Shown here piece after piece: positions 1-7,227 of a DNA stretch of 10,877 nt. The position numbers and the translations under genes were made by a program. The DNA comes from Vicinamibacteria bacterium. GTDB lineage: Bacteria > Acidobacteriota > Vicinamibacteria > Fen-336 > JAGNNV01. The notes under the pieces are model-generated. The model saw only the letters and a program-made list of their open reading frames with translations. It did not search any database and was not told the DNA's origin. Every line of letters starts with the position of its first letter. Position 1 is the stretch's first letter. The DNA is taken from NCBI GenBank assembly GCA_016650185.1, contig JAENWE010000391.1:1-10877 (forward strand), given 5' to 3'.

Positions 1-537
1 GGTCTCGATATTGGATGGCGGATTCGCAAACGTCAGGCGGAGACCCGACCGAAGGGCCTGCGCTACTCACCCATCGCGGATCGTCTGTGTGAGCAGGGCC
101 GGTTCGGGCAGAAGACGGGCGCCGGCTGGTATCGATACGGGAAAGGGAATCGGGCGCCCTTGCCGGATCCCGAAGTCGATGCGCTCGTGCAGTCGGTCAG
201 CGCCGAGCTTGGCTTCGATCGACGCCAGATCCTGGATGAGGAGATCGTCGAGCGGTGTTTCGGCGCTCTCGTGAACGAAGGCGCCCTCATTCTGGAGGAA
301 GGCATCGCCGAACGCGCGGCCGACATCGATGTCATTTGGATCCACGGCTACGGCTTTCCCCGCCATCGCGGCGGACCCATGCACTGGGCGGATGACTTCG
401 GCTTGGCGAAGATCGCCGCCGTGGTGGATCGGATGAACGCCGATCAGGGTGACCTGGTTCGGCCGTCGGAGTTGCTCAGGCAACTGGCCCGCGACCGCCG
501 CGGTTTTGGGGAGCCGATCCAGCCGCAGCCCTGCTAA
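1..537 (+). CDS. 3-hydroxyacyl-CoA dehydrogenase / multifunctional beta-oxidation enzyme, C-terminal part (5' end outside window)
   Basis: The reading frame is open from base 1 and ends at TAA 535-537, giving the last 178 residues of a larger protein. It begins inside the 3-hydroxyacyl-CoA dehydrogenase C-terminal region: GLDIGW at residues 1-6, then GRFGQKTGAGWYRY, the usual joint between the two C-terminal helical domains. The second domain carries the diagnostic HGYGFPRHRGGPM stretch from residue 115, which is typical of FadJ/FadB-type trifunctional proteins. Such enzymes oxidise 3-hydroxyacyl-CoA to 3-ketoacyl-CoA with NAD in the cytoplasm during fatty-acid beta-oxidation, often fused to an enoyl-CoA hydratase domain. 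The N-terminal Rossmann (and any hydratase) domain lies outside the window, so fadJ, fadB and a stand-alone HCDH cannot be separated. An ATG at 160 lies inside the conserved domain and is not the start. The family call is firm. Confidence 0.93.
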   Translation, partial: GLDIGWRIRKRQAETRPKGLRYSPIADRLCEQGRFGQKTGAGWYRYGKGNRAPLPDPEVDALVQSVSAELGFDRRQILDEEIVERCFGALVNEGALILEEGIAERAADIDVIWIHGYGFPRHRGGPMHWADDFGLAKIAAVVDRMNADQGDLVRPSELLRQLARDRRGFGEPIQPQPC

Positions 538-732
538 AGGGCCCGAGCCCCGCTGCAAAGAAACCCGTTCGAATGCGCCCCATTTCAGGCACTTTCCCGT
601 CACTGCTAGGACCCCGACGGAATGCGCGGGACGAAGCAGTCCCGGCAGGACGGCGAGATCGCTTCAGGCCACGCAGGACGAGGGGGCCTTCGCGATGCCG
701 GTCGGGGTTTCTTCCGGTCGGTCGTTTCCGCC

Positions 733-761
733 TTGCGTCGCCGGCCTTGGCCGTTTACTCT
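733..761 (+). promoter_or_regulatory. weak candidate promoter for the crystallin-domain gene
   Basis: TTGCGT (733-738) and TACTCT (756-761) are separated by 17 bases. Each box matches the sigma-70 consensus at only three of six positions. The placement would give a leader of roughly 85-90 bases before the ATG at 855. The CCGGTCGG direct repeat sits just upstream. This is a guess from spacing and could well be chance. Confidence 0.2.
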
Positions 762-842
762 ATTCCCGAGGTCATTGAAGCTCACCGCGACAATGGTCCT
801 CGGCCGCTCAACGGATTTTCACGGATGGTCAACTTGGGTCCT

Positions 843-847
843 GGAGG
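843..847 (+). promoter_or_regulatory. ribosome binding site that fixes the start at 855
   Basis: GGAGG lies seven bases before ATG 855. The in-frame upstream ATGs at 573 and 825 have no comparable site. The residues after 855 also form a signal peptide, whereas the upstream extension would bury it. Confidence 0.8.
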
Positions 848-854
848 ACTTGTC

Positions 855-1646
855 ATGGATTGCCGACGAAACACCAGGCGACGGGTCAGCGTCGCGCAGT
901 TTTTAGGAGTGATGACCTTGCTGGCCGCGCCGGTCATGGCGCAGCCGCGCTGGGGGCGACCGGTCCTGCCACGGGAGGGCGCCTGCTTTTACCGTGACAC
1001 GAACTTTCGCGGCGAGTATTTCTGCGCGAGCACCGGCGAAGAGATCTCGGTGGTGCCGGCCCGCATGAACGAGGAGATTGCCTCCATCCGGACGTTTGGA
1101 AGCGCTGAGGTGACGGTTTTCGAGAATGGACGGTTCAAGGGTCGCTCCGAGCGATTCGATGGCGATGTCCGGGACCTGCAATCCGAGGGCTGGGACGACC
1201 GGCTTTCCTCGCTGCGAGTGATGAAACGGAATTCGGGCGATCGGGGCAACGGTTCAAGGAGCGGGCGAGGCGATTCAGCGAGAGGCGGCGGTCGCTCCAG
1301 CGAAGATCCCGTCCGCATCGTCCGTCGCGCCTACCAGGACATCCTCGATCGTGAGCCCGACGCGGCCGGCCTGCGCCTGTACCGCAGCCGCATCATCGAC
1401 GATGACTGGTCCGAGCAGGACGTGCGGGAGGCGTTGCGAAAAAGCCCTGAATTCCGCGAAAAGAGCACGATGACTCCGCAGAAGGCGCAGGAGATTGTGC
1501 GTCGCGCCTACCTTGCCATTTTGGAGCGCGAACCTGACGCGGGGAGCAAGGGCTTTGTCGACAACGTCCTCCGCAAGAAGTGGACCCAGGAGGATGTCGA
1601 ACGCGAGTTGCGAAACAGCGCAGAGTACCGCGACAAGAAGCGCTGA
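855..1646 (+). CDS. secreted beta/gamma-crystallin (I36-like) protein with two DUF4214 repeats
   Basis: This encodes 263 residues. The N-terminus is a signal peptide: an arginine-rich start, a hydrophobic core at about 13-27, and a likely cut near VMAQ (26-30). Residues 43-123 look like a two-Greek-key beta/gamma-crystallin or peptidase-inhibitor-I36 domain, with FYRDTNFRGEYF in the first key and VTVFENGRFKGRSERF in the second. DDRLSS (114-119) fits the calcium-site pattern [ND][ND]xx[ST]S. The equivalent NEEIAS (72-77) is degenerate. C44 and C57 are the only cysteines in the mature part and could pair. An R/G/S-rich linker (126-151) leads to two DUF4214-like helical repeats at 152-203 and 211-262, each with RRAY..IL.REPDA and an S.E[FY]R ending. 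An exported, surface or envelope protein is likely. The function is unknown; a protease inhibitor or calcium-binding stress protein is possible by family only. It stands alone, with a hairpin behind it. Confidence 0.85.
   Translation: MDCRRNTRRRVSVAQFLGVMTLLAAPVMAQPRWGRPVLPREGACFYRDTNFRGEYFCASTGEEISVVPARMNEEIASIRTFGSAEVTVFENGRFKGRSERFDGDVRDLQSEGWDDRLSSLRVMKRNSGDRGNGSRSGRGDSARGGGRSSEDPVRIVRRAYQDILDREPDAAGLRLYRSRIIDDDWSEQDVREALRKSPEFREKSTMTPQKAQEIVRRAYLAILEREPDAGSKGFVDNVLRKKWTQEDVERELRNSAEYRDKKR
1308..1463 (+). repeat. DUF4214-like repeat 1 (coding)
   Basis: This encodes residues 152-203, with IVRRAYQDILDREPDAAGL and a KSPEFREK end. It aligns residue by residue with the second unit 177 bases downstream. 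Both share the DNA string CGTCGCGCCTACC near their starts, which points to internal duplication. DUF4214 units typically occur in secreted or S-layer-associated proteins. Confidence 0.7.
1485..1640 (+). repeat. DUF4214-like repeat 2 (coding)
   Basis: This encodes residues 211-262, with IVRRAYLAILEREPDAGSKG and a NSAEYRDKK end, and it closes the protein. The W(T/S)(Q/E)(E/Q)DV motif occurs at the same place in both units (W185 and W243). Confidence 0.7.
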
Positions 1647-1653
1647 CCCCTCT

Positions 1654-1676
1654 GGGGCGGACGGCAGCGCCGCCCC
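1654..1676 (+). terminator. GC hairpin after the crystallin-domain gene, possible terminator
   Basis: GGGGCGG (1654-1660) and CCGCCCC (1670-1676) form a perfect 7-bp stem with a 9-base loop, starting eight bases after the TGA. Only two T residues follow, so it is not a textbook intrinsic terminator. It could slow polymerase, protect the 3' end of the mRNA, or act with Rho. Confidence 0.4.
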
Positions 1677-1747
1677 TTGGAGAGTCCCGTGGGAGCCAAG
1701 GTCGAACAGGTCGCCCGGGCGGGGTGAGGCGTCTTTTGTCTCGACCT

Positions 1748-1753
1748 TATGAT
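1748..1753 (+). promoter_or_regulatory. candidate -10 box for the sortilin-like gene
   Basis: TATGAT matches the -10 consensus at five of six positions. It would place the transcript start near 1760, about 34 bases before ATG 1794. No good -35 box is found 16-18 bases upstream. It overlaps the in-frame ATG at 1749, which argues against that codon being the start. Confidence 0.35.
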
Positions 1754-1783
1754 GGGGGCCGTCGCCCCGCCCCGCGTTTTCCT

Positions 1784-1788
1784 GGAGA
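1784..1788 (+). promoter_or_regulatory. ribosome binding site that fixes the start at 1794
   Basis: GGAGA sits five bases before ATG 1794. The alternative in-frame ATG at 1749 lacks such a site, and using it would add 15 residues ahead of an otherwise clean signal peptide. Confidence 0.75.
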
Positions 1789-1793
1789 CACTA

Positions 1794-4700
1794 ATGACCC
1801 GACGACCGCTCGCCCTTCTTGCCGTGATCTGCGCCGGCGTGGCGCTCGCTGAAACGCCGGCGGCCCCGATGGCCGCGCAGTCGGCCGCGAAGAAAGCCGC
1901 CGCGGGCAAGGCAGGCGCGATGCCCGCCGCCGAGGCCCCCAAGAAGCCTGTGCTCGCCAGTCAGACCTTCAGCGGAATAAGCGCCCGGCTCATCGGACCG
2001 GCCGTCACCTCCGGCCGCGTGATGACCTTGGCCGTTCATCCGGACAACCCCGGCATCATCTACGTAGGCACGGCTTCGGGCGGGGTCTGGAAAACCACGA
2101 ACGGCGGCGCCTCGTGGCAGCCCATCTTCGACAAGGAAGGCTCCTTCTCGATCGGCTGGATCACGCTCGACCCCAAGAATCCCAACGTGGTCTGGGTGGG
2201 CACCGGCGAGCGCAACTCGCAGCGCTCGGTCGCCTATGGCGACGGCATCTACAAATCGGAGGACGGAGGAAAGTCCTGGAAGAACCTGGGCCTCAAGAAC
2301 TCCGAGCACATTGGGCGCGTGGTGGTGAATCCGGAGAACACGGACATCGTCTACGTGGCGGCGCAAGGACCGCTCTGGACGCCGGGCGGCGATCGGGGGC
2401 TCTACAAGACGACGGACGGAGGCAAGACCTGGGAGCAGGTCCTCAAGATCTCAGAAAACACCGGGGTAAGCGATGTGGTCATGGACCCCCGGAATCCCGA
2501 TGTGCTCATCGCATCCGCGTACCAGCGGCGACGGACGTTCTTCACTCTGATCGACGGCGGACCAGAGTCGGCCATTCACCGCTCCACCGACGGTGGCAAG
2601 ACGTGGACCAAGGTGAACACTGGTCTGCCCAGCGAGGATCTCGGCCGCATCGGCCTCACCATCGCGAAGAGCAAACCCGACGTCCTGTACGCGAACGTCG
2701 AGGCTGCGAACCGCAAGGGCGGGATCTATCGCAGTTCGAACAATGGCGTCACCTGGGAGAAGCGGACCGACTACAACCATGGTTCGATGTACTGGGGCGA
2801 AGTCTTCGCGGACGAAAACGATCCCGATCGGGTCTATCTGCCGGACGTGATCTTCCAGGTTTCGGACGATGGCGCCAAGACATTCCATCCGCTCGGCCAG
2901 CGCTACATGCATGTCGACAACCACATCATCTGGGTCGATCCGCGAAACCCGAATCATCTACTGGTGGGAAACGACGGTGGGCTCTATCGCAGCTACGACC
3001 GGGGCGCCACCTGGATCTTCTTCGAGAACCTGCCTCTGGCCCAGTACTACGACGTGGATGTCGACGACGTTCAGCCCTTCTACAACGTCTACGGCGGTCT
3101 TCAGGACAACAATTCACTCGGCGGTCCGTCCCGCACCCGTTCCGATCATGGCATCCTGAACGAAGACTGGTTCGTGACCCACGGCGGCGACGGCTTCGTC
3201 TCGCGCATCGATCCCACCGATCCGAACATCATTTACGCCGAGCTTCAGCACGGGGTGATCGTCCGCTTCGACAAGAGGACGGGCGAGCGGCAGGGGATTC
3301 AGCCCAAGGAGGAGAAGGGCGAGGCGCCCTCCCGCTGGAACTGGGATTCGCCCTTCATCATTTCGCCGCACTCGCATTCACGCCTCTACATGGGCTCGCA
3401 GCGCCTCTATCGCAGCGACGACCGCGGCTCCTCGTGGAAGGCTCTTTCCGGCGATCTCACCCGGCAGATCGACCGCAACCAGATCCCGGTGATGGGAAAG
3501 GTGTGGGGGCCGGACGCGGTGGCCAAGAACACCTCCACGGCGCTGTATGGAAATCTGAGCGCCATCGCAGAATCACCCCTGAAGGAAGGCCTTCTTTATG
3601 TGGGCGCCGATGACGGCCTGGTGCAGGTGAGCGAGGACGGGGGGGGCAACTGGCGGAAGATCGAGTCCTTCGCCGGCGTGCCCAAGGACGCCTACGTCGC
3701 CCGGATTCGGGCGTCGCAGCACGATGCAAACACCGCGTACATCGCCCTCGAGAATCATCAAAACGGCGACTTCCTTCCTTATCTCTTCAAGACCGCCGAC
3801 GCGGGCCGAACCTGGACGTCGATCACCGGCGATCTGCCCAAGCGCGGGTCCACCTACGCCATCGCCGAGGATCACCTCGATCCGAAACTGCTCTTCGCCG
3901 GCACCGAGTTCGCGGCCTATTTCAGCAAGGATGGCGGCGAGCACTGGCTCAAGATTTCCGGGGTTCCCACGATCGCGGTGCGCGACATCGTCACTCAGAA
4001 GCGCCACGACGACCTGGTTCTCGGGACCTTCGGTCGCGGCGTCTACATCGTTGACGACTACAGCCCCCTTCGCACCACCACGCTTGACATGACCTCGAAG
4101 CCCGCGACCTTGGTGGGCGCGCGCGACGCCATGCTCTACGTGCCGACGCAGCGTTACGGCGGAAGGGGCAAGGCCTTCCAGGGCGAGATGCTCTACGCTG
4201 CCGACAATCCCCCCTATGGCGCGGTGATCACGTATCACCTCAAGGACGGGCCGAAGACGCTCAAGGAGAAGCGGGTCGACGCCGAGAAAGCCGCGGAGAA
4301 AGCGGGAGAGCCGATCGAATACCCGACCTTCGACGCGTTGCGCGCCGAAACTGATGAGGAGGCGCCGGCCATTCTGCTGACCGTTGCCGACGAGTCGGGC
4401 ACGCCGGTGCGCACGATCACCGGCCCCGTCACCGCCGGGTTCCATCGCGTGGCCTGGGATCTGCGCTATCCGCTGCATACGCTGCCGCGAGCGCCCCGCC
4501 CAGGGGACGACGATGACGATTTCTTCGGCGGGCAGAGCGGACCGTATGCGATCCCGGGTGCTTACAGCGTCAGCATGGCCCAGAGAGTCCTGGGAGTGGT
4601 GACCCCGCTCGGCGGTCCGGTCACCTTCAAGGTGACTCTCGATCCTTTCGGTTCGCTCACTCTCGCCGATCACCAGGCTCGCGGCGAATTCCAGGGCGTG

Positions 4701-5144
4701 TACCAGTCGCTTCGCCGTTCGGTGGCGGGAGCGCTGGAAGTGGCTAATGCCACGAACACGCGGCTGGATCAGTTGAGGCGGGCCCTCGACGCGACGCCTT
4801 TGGCGCCGCGCTCCCTCCATGACGCCGTCCGCGCCGCGGACAGCCGGCTCAATCTCATCCTGATCGCCCTGCGCGGAGACACCGCGACCTCCCGGCGCAG
4901 TGAAGCCACGCCCGACTCGATCAGCGATCGGGTGAACGGCATCGGTTTTGAGCAGTCGCGGACGCTCGCGCCCGCCACCTTCACCCACCGCCATCAGGTC
5001 GCGATCGCGAAATCTCTCTTCGCCGAGGAATTGGCGAAACTGAAGACCCTGGTCGAAACGGAAATCCCGGCCCTCGAGCGAGACGCCGAGGCGGCAGGAG
5101 CGCCGTGGACGGTGGGTCGCGTGCCGACTCTTCGCGAGCCCTGA
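1794..5144 (+). CDS. secreted VPS10/sortilin-like BNR beta-propeller protein ('glycosyl hydrolase' family)
   Basis: This encodes 1116 residues. A classic signal peptide (MTRRPLALLAVICAGVALA) is probably cut after residue 19. An Ala/Lys/Pro-rich spacer runs to about 52. Residues about 55-730 form one or two beta-propellers, shown by ten Asp-box (BNR) motifs of the S.(D/N).G.(T/S)W type starting at 100, 154, 205, 263, 313, 399, 540, 612, 666 and 710. This is the architecture of the bacterial sortilin/VPS10 N-terminal family, often labelled 'glycosyl hydrolase' in databases because of the Asp-boxes. Asp-boxes are structural, so no enzyme activity follows from them. The C-terminal third has a beta-rich part containing GFHRVAWDLRYP, as is usual for the family, an acidic run DDDDD at 905-909, and a helical tail from about 950. 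No membrane anchor is visible after the signal peptide. It probably acts in the periplasm or outside the cell; the ligand is unknown. It appears to be transcribed alone. Confidence 0.9.
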   Translation: MTRRPLALLAVICAGVALAETPAAPMAAQSAAKKAAAGKAGAMPAAEAPKKPVLASQTFSGISARLIGPAVTSGRVMTLAVHPDNPGIIYVGTASGGVWKTTNGGASWQPIFDKEGSFSIGWITLDPKNPNVVWVGTGERNSQRSVAYGDGIYKSEDGGKSWKNLGLKNSEHIGRVVVNPENTDIVYVAAQGPLWTPGGDRGLYKTTDGGKTWEQVLKISENTGVSDVVMDPRNPDVLIASAYQRRRTFFTLIDGGPESAIHRSTDGGKTWTKVNTGLPSEDLGRIGLTIAKSKPDVLYANVEAANRKGGIYRSSNNGVTWEKRTDYNHGSMYWGEVFADENDPDRVYLPDVIFQVSDDGAKTFHPLGQRYMHVDNHIIWVDPRNPNHLLVGNDGGLYRSYDRGATWIFFENLPLAQYYDVDVDDVQPFYNVYGGLQDNNSLGGPSRTRSDHGILNEDWFVTHGGDGFVSRIDPTDPNIIYAELQHGVIVRFDKRTGERQGIQPKEEKGEAPSRWNWDSPFIISPHSHSRLYMGSQRLYRSDDRGSSWKALSGDLTRQIDRNQIPVMGKVWGPDAVAKNTSTALYGNLSAIAESPLKEGLLYVGADDGLVQVSEDGGGNWRKIESFAGVPKDAYVARIRASQHDANTAYIALENHQNGDFLPYLFKTADAGRTWTSITGDLPKRGSTYAIAEDHLDPKLLFAGTEFAAYFSKDGGEHWLKISGVPTIAVRDIVTQKRHDDLVLGTFGRGVYIVDDYSPLRTTTLDMTSKPATLVGARDAMLYVPTQRYGGRGKAFQGEMLYAADNPPYGAVITYHLKDGPKTLKEKRVDAEKAAEKAGEPIEYPTFDALRAETDEEAPAILLTVADESGTPVRTITGPVTAGFHRVAWDLRYPLHTLPRAPRPGDDDDDFFGGQSGPYAIPGAYSVSMAQRVLGVVTPLGGPVTFKVTLDPFGSLTLADHQARGEFQGVYQSLRRSVAGALEVANATNTRLDQLRRALDATPLAPRSLHDAVRAADSRLNLILIALRGDTATSRRSEATPDSISDRVNGIGFEQSRTLAPATFTHRHQVAIAKSLFAEELAKLKTLVETEIPALERDAEAAGAPWTVGRVPTLREP
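2091..3947 (+). repeat. array of ten Asp-box (BNR) coding motifs
   Basis: Ten nine-residue units such as KTTNGGASW, KSEDGGKSW, KTTDGGKTW, RSTDGGKTW, RSYDRGATW and KTADAGRTW recur about every 45-140 residues, one per propeller blade at the third-to-fourth strand turn. The last two thirds of the array are more divergent (VSEDGGGNW, FSKDGGEHW). Several units are preceded by a DP.(N)P..(V/I)(Y/W)VG strand, as expected for the VPS10 propeller. Confidence 0.85.
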
Positions 5145-5192
5145 ACCGGAGCGCCCTGGTCACCGGGGGCCGTGCCTGCTCTCAGGACCGAA

Positions 5193-5198
5193 TAACAT
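5193..5198 (+). promoter_or_regulatory. candidate -10 box directly before the GTG start of the PP2C gene
   Basis: TAACAT matches the -10 consensus at four of six positions and ends seven bases before GTG 5206. Transcription from it would begin at or next to the start codon, giving a leaderless mRNA. No -35 box is evident at the usual distance. Confidence 0.25.
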
Positions 5199-5205
5199 CG
5201 ACTCC

Positions 5206-7212
5206 GTGAGCCAGGCGAAAAGACCCAGAACCGGAGAGATCACGCGGCCGCGGCCGGACACCGGCACCGCCCGAATCGTCCGGCCGAACTACCTGCTGCC
5301 GGGGACCGAATCTGTTCGCAAGGAGCCCTCGCTTTGGAGCAGGCTCTTCGCGTTTCTCAAGAACACGTGGGGCGGCCGGCTGATGTTGGCGGCCGTGCTT
5401 TGTGGCGTCGCCGAGGCAGCACTCACCATCAGCATTCCTCTGCCCTGGAGAACCACGCTCATCGTTCTCCTCCTCATCTACGGTCGGACGCTTCCCGGTC
5501 GCGTTGTCCGTGCGCTGTTGTACCGGGTGAGGGCGAAGCTGCTGATGGCGTACGTTCTCACCGCTCTTGTGCCCCTTGTGCTGGGCGTTCTCTTCATTCT
5601 GGTCTCGTGGATGATCCTCTTCATGGCCTTTTCGACCCGCCTGGTCACCAACGAGTTCGACCGACGGGAGGCCACGCTGGGAGCGGTGGCTTCTACCGCC
5701 CTGAGTGTGGCTGAGTCGGGCACCGCGTCCAAGGCCGATCTCGATGCCGCCTTTGCCACGGCACTCACCCAGCATGCCGCTCCTGCCTGGACCGTGGTTC
5801 GCGGGGGAGTGGTGCTGGCGAGCCGCGGCGCTGCGCCGCACAAGTTCCCCTCCTGGATTGATGGCGACAGGTTCTCCGGTCTGGTGCGCGACGGCGAGAC
5901 AAAGATGTTCCGCGCGGTGTCGCGACATGGGCAGTCGTTCGCGATCGTCGAGATCCCCTATGACTCGTCGCTGTTCGAAGCCCTCGAGAATGAGTCCGGA
6001 GTCGTGGTGAACGTCGACAATGCGCCCCGCGGCGCCGGTCGACCGCGGGTCCGGGTCAGTCGGCAGTCTTCCGGGTCGGCCCCGTTTGCGGCGACCCACG
6101 ACCAGTTCGATTGGGAGACGGGCGCGCGCTCGTCGACCGTGATCCCGTTCAGCGTCAGTCCGCCGAGGCTTTACGCCTCGCTCACCCCGGGCAAGGAGCG
6201 CATCTCACAAGTCCTGCTGTTCGCCCTGGTCGCGGTCGCGGTTCTCTTCGCTTTCGTGTACCTCGTGGCCTTGCTGTTCGGCACCGCTCTGGTTCGATCG
6301 ATCACGGGGTCGATCCATGCCCTCTCGGTGGGAACCCGAAAACTCCAGGTGGGCGACTTCTCGCACCGCATCATCGTCCGCAGCCAGGACCAGCTCGGCG
6401 ATCTGGCCCGCTCGTTCAACTCCATGTCGCAGGGCATCGAGGATCTGCTCGAGCAGCAGGGCGAGAAAGAGAGGATGGAGGAAGACCTGCGGGTGGCGCG
6501 GAACATCCAGATGAGCCTTCTCCCTCAGGAGTATGTCGAGGTCGAAGGCCTGAAGATCGCCGCGGTCTGTCTTCCCGCGAACGAAATGGGCGGTGATTAC
6601 TACGACCTGCTCCCTCTCTCGAATCACCGGCTGGGGGTCCTGATCGCCGATGTCTCGGGAAAGGGCACCTCGGCCGCTCTCTACATGGCCGAGCTCAAGG
6701 GCCTGATCCTCTCCCTGTCCCGAAACCATGACTCGCCCAAGGCCCTGCTGAGCGAACTCAACGAGATCCTGTCCCCGAATCTCGACCGGCGGTCGTTCGT
6801 GACCATGACCTACGCCATCATCGATTCGATGAAGCGGACGCTGAGGGTGGCCCGTGCCGGTCACAACCCGCTGATTCACTTCGACGGCCGCACCGGGCAG
6901 ACCCGACTGCTGTCACCGCCCGGCCTGGCCCTTGGCTTCGACTCGGGCGAGAGGTTCAAAGCCGTCATTCAGGAGATCGAGCTGCCTCTGGTGCACGGCG
7001 ATTCCTTCCTGTTCTTCACCGACGGGATCTCGGAGGCCATGAACGGCAGCGCTGAGCTCTTCGGCGAGGGTCGTCTTGCCTCCATTCTCAAGGACGCGAA
7101 CGAGCTGTCGAGTGACGACCTCAAGGAGCGCATCCTGGATGAGGTGAGGATATTCGCCGCCGGCGAAAGCCCCCATGACGACATGACCCTGGTCATCGTC
7201 AAGGTCGTCTAG
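5206..7212 (+). CDS. membrane PP2C-type (SpoIIE/RsbU-like) serine/threonine phosphatase with HAMP domain
   Basis: This encodes 668 residues from a GTG start. The cytoplasmic N-terminus (1-55) is basic. Hydrophobic segments at about 58-77, 82-92 and 113-140 follow, then a probable extracytoplasmic sensor region (about 145-333), another membrane segment (335-360), a HAMP domain (about 343-415), a short coiled coil and the PP2C domain. Phosphatase landmarks are the ARNIQMSLLP switch helix (431-440), GGDYYD with D464, DVSGKG with D482, AGHNP, FFTDGISEAM with D606, and DDMTLV with D658/D659. These are the metal-binding acids of the SpoIIE/RsbU class, so it should be active. Family members dephosphorylate anti-anti-sigma (STAS) proteins in partner-switching stress pathways, but no STAS protein or anti-sigma kinase is encoded nearby. 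It is probably the first gene of an operon with the amidohydrolase and rnc. The start is less certain because no ribosome binding site precedes it: AGGA at 5184-5187 is too far away. Confidence 0.92.
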   Translation: MSQAKRPRTGEITRPRPDTGTARIVRPNYLLPGTESVRKEPSLWSRLFAFLKNTWGGRLMLAAVLCGVAEAALTISIPLPWRTTLIVLLLIYGRTLPGRVVRALLYRVRAKLLMAYVLTALVPLVLGVLFILVSWMILFMAFSTRLVTNEFDRREATLGAVASTALSVAESGTASKADLDAAFATALTQHAAPAWTVVRGGVVLASRGAAPHKFPSWIDGDRFSGLVRDGETKMFRAVSRHGQSFAIVEIPYDSSLFEALENESGVVVNVDNAPRGAGRPRVRVSRQSSGSAPFAATHDQFDWETGARSSTVIPFSVSPPRLYASLTPGKERISQVLLFALVAVAVLFAFVYLVALLFGTALVRSITGSIHALSVGTRKLQVGDFSHRIIVRSQDQLGDLARSFNSMSQGIEDLLEQQGEKERMEEDLRVARNIQMSLLPQEYVEVEGLKIAAVCLPANEMGGDYYDLLPLSNHRLGVLIADVSGKGTSAALYMAELKGLILSLSRNHDSPKALLSELNEILSPNLDRRSFVTMTYAIIDSMKRTLRVARAGHNPLIHFDGRTGQTRLLSPPGLALGFDSGERFKAVIQEIELPLVHGDSFLFFTDGISEAMNGSAELFGEGRLASILKDANELSSDDLKERILDEVRIFAAGESPHDDMTLVIVKVV

Positions 7213-7227
7213 GTCAAGCCGGGCATC

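Larger units (their letters stand above)
538..854. other. 317-base intergenic region without a convincing gene
   Basis: No reading frame here has a recognisable product or a good ribosome binding site; the open frames look like GC-rich chance frames. Two small structures are visible. One is a perfect 6-bp hairpin (CGGGAC 627-632, loop 633-638, GTCCCG 639-644) with no following T run. The other is an 8-base direct repeat CCGGTCGG at 698-705 and 714-721. The downstream gene must have its promoter somewhere in this stretch, but the best candidate is weak. Confidence 0.6.

Noticed and set aside
539..550. GGGC-CCGA-GCCC hairpin right after the fatty-acid gene as a terminator
   Set aside because: The stem is only four base pairs with no T run, too weak to call.
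622..906. 94-codon frame in the gap before the crystallin-domain gene
   Set aside because: It has no ribosome binding site and no recognisable sequence, and it runs into the real gene in another frame.
1749..1793. N-terminal extension of the sortilin-like protein from ATG 1749
   Set aside because: It has no ribosome binding site, the ATG lies within a -10-like box, and the extension would spoil the signal peptide.
2114..3613. 499-codon open frame on the + strand in another frame of the sortilin-like gene
   Set aside because: It is Arg/Gly/His-rich and repeats in step with the Asp-box array, so it reflects the repeats of the real frame.
3573..4994. 473-codon open frame on the - strand inside the sortilin-like gene
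   Set aside because: It lies wholly antisense to a gene with clear Asp-box repeats. Its translation is Arg/Gly/Val-rich with no recognisable domain, as expected for a GC-rich shadow frame.
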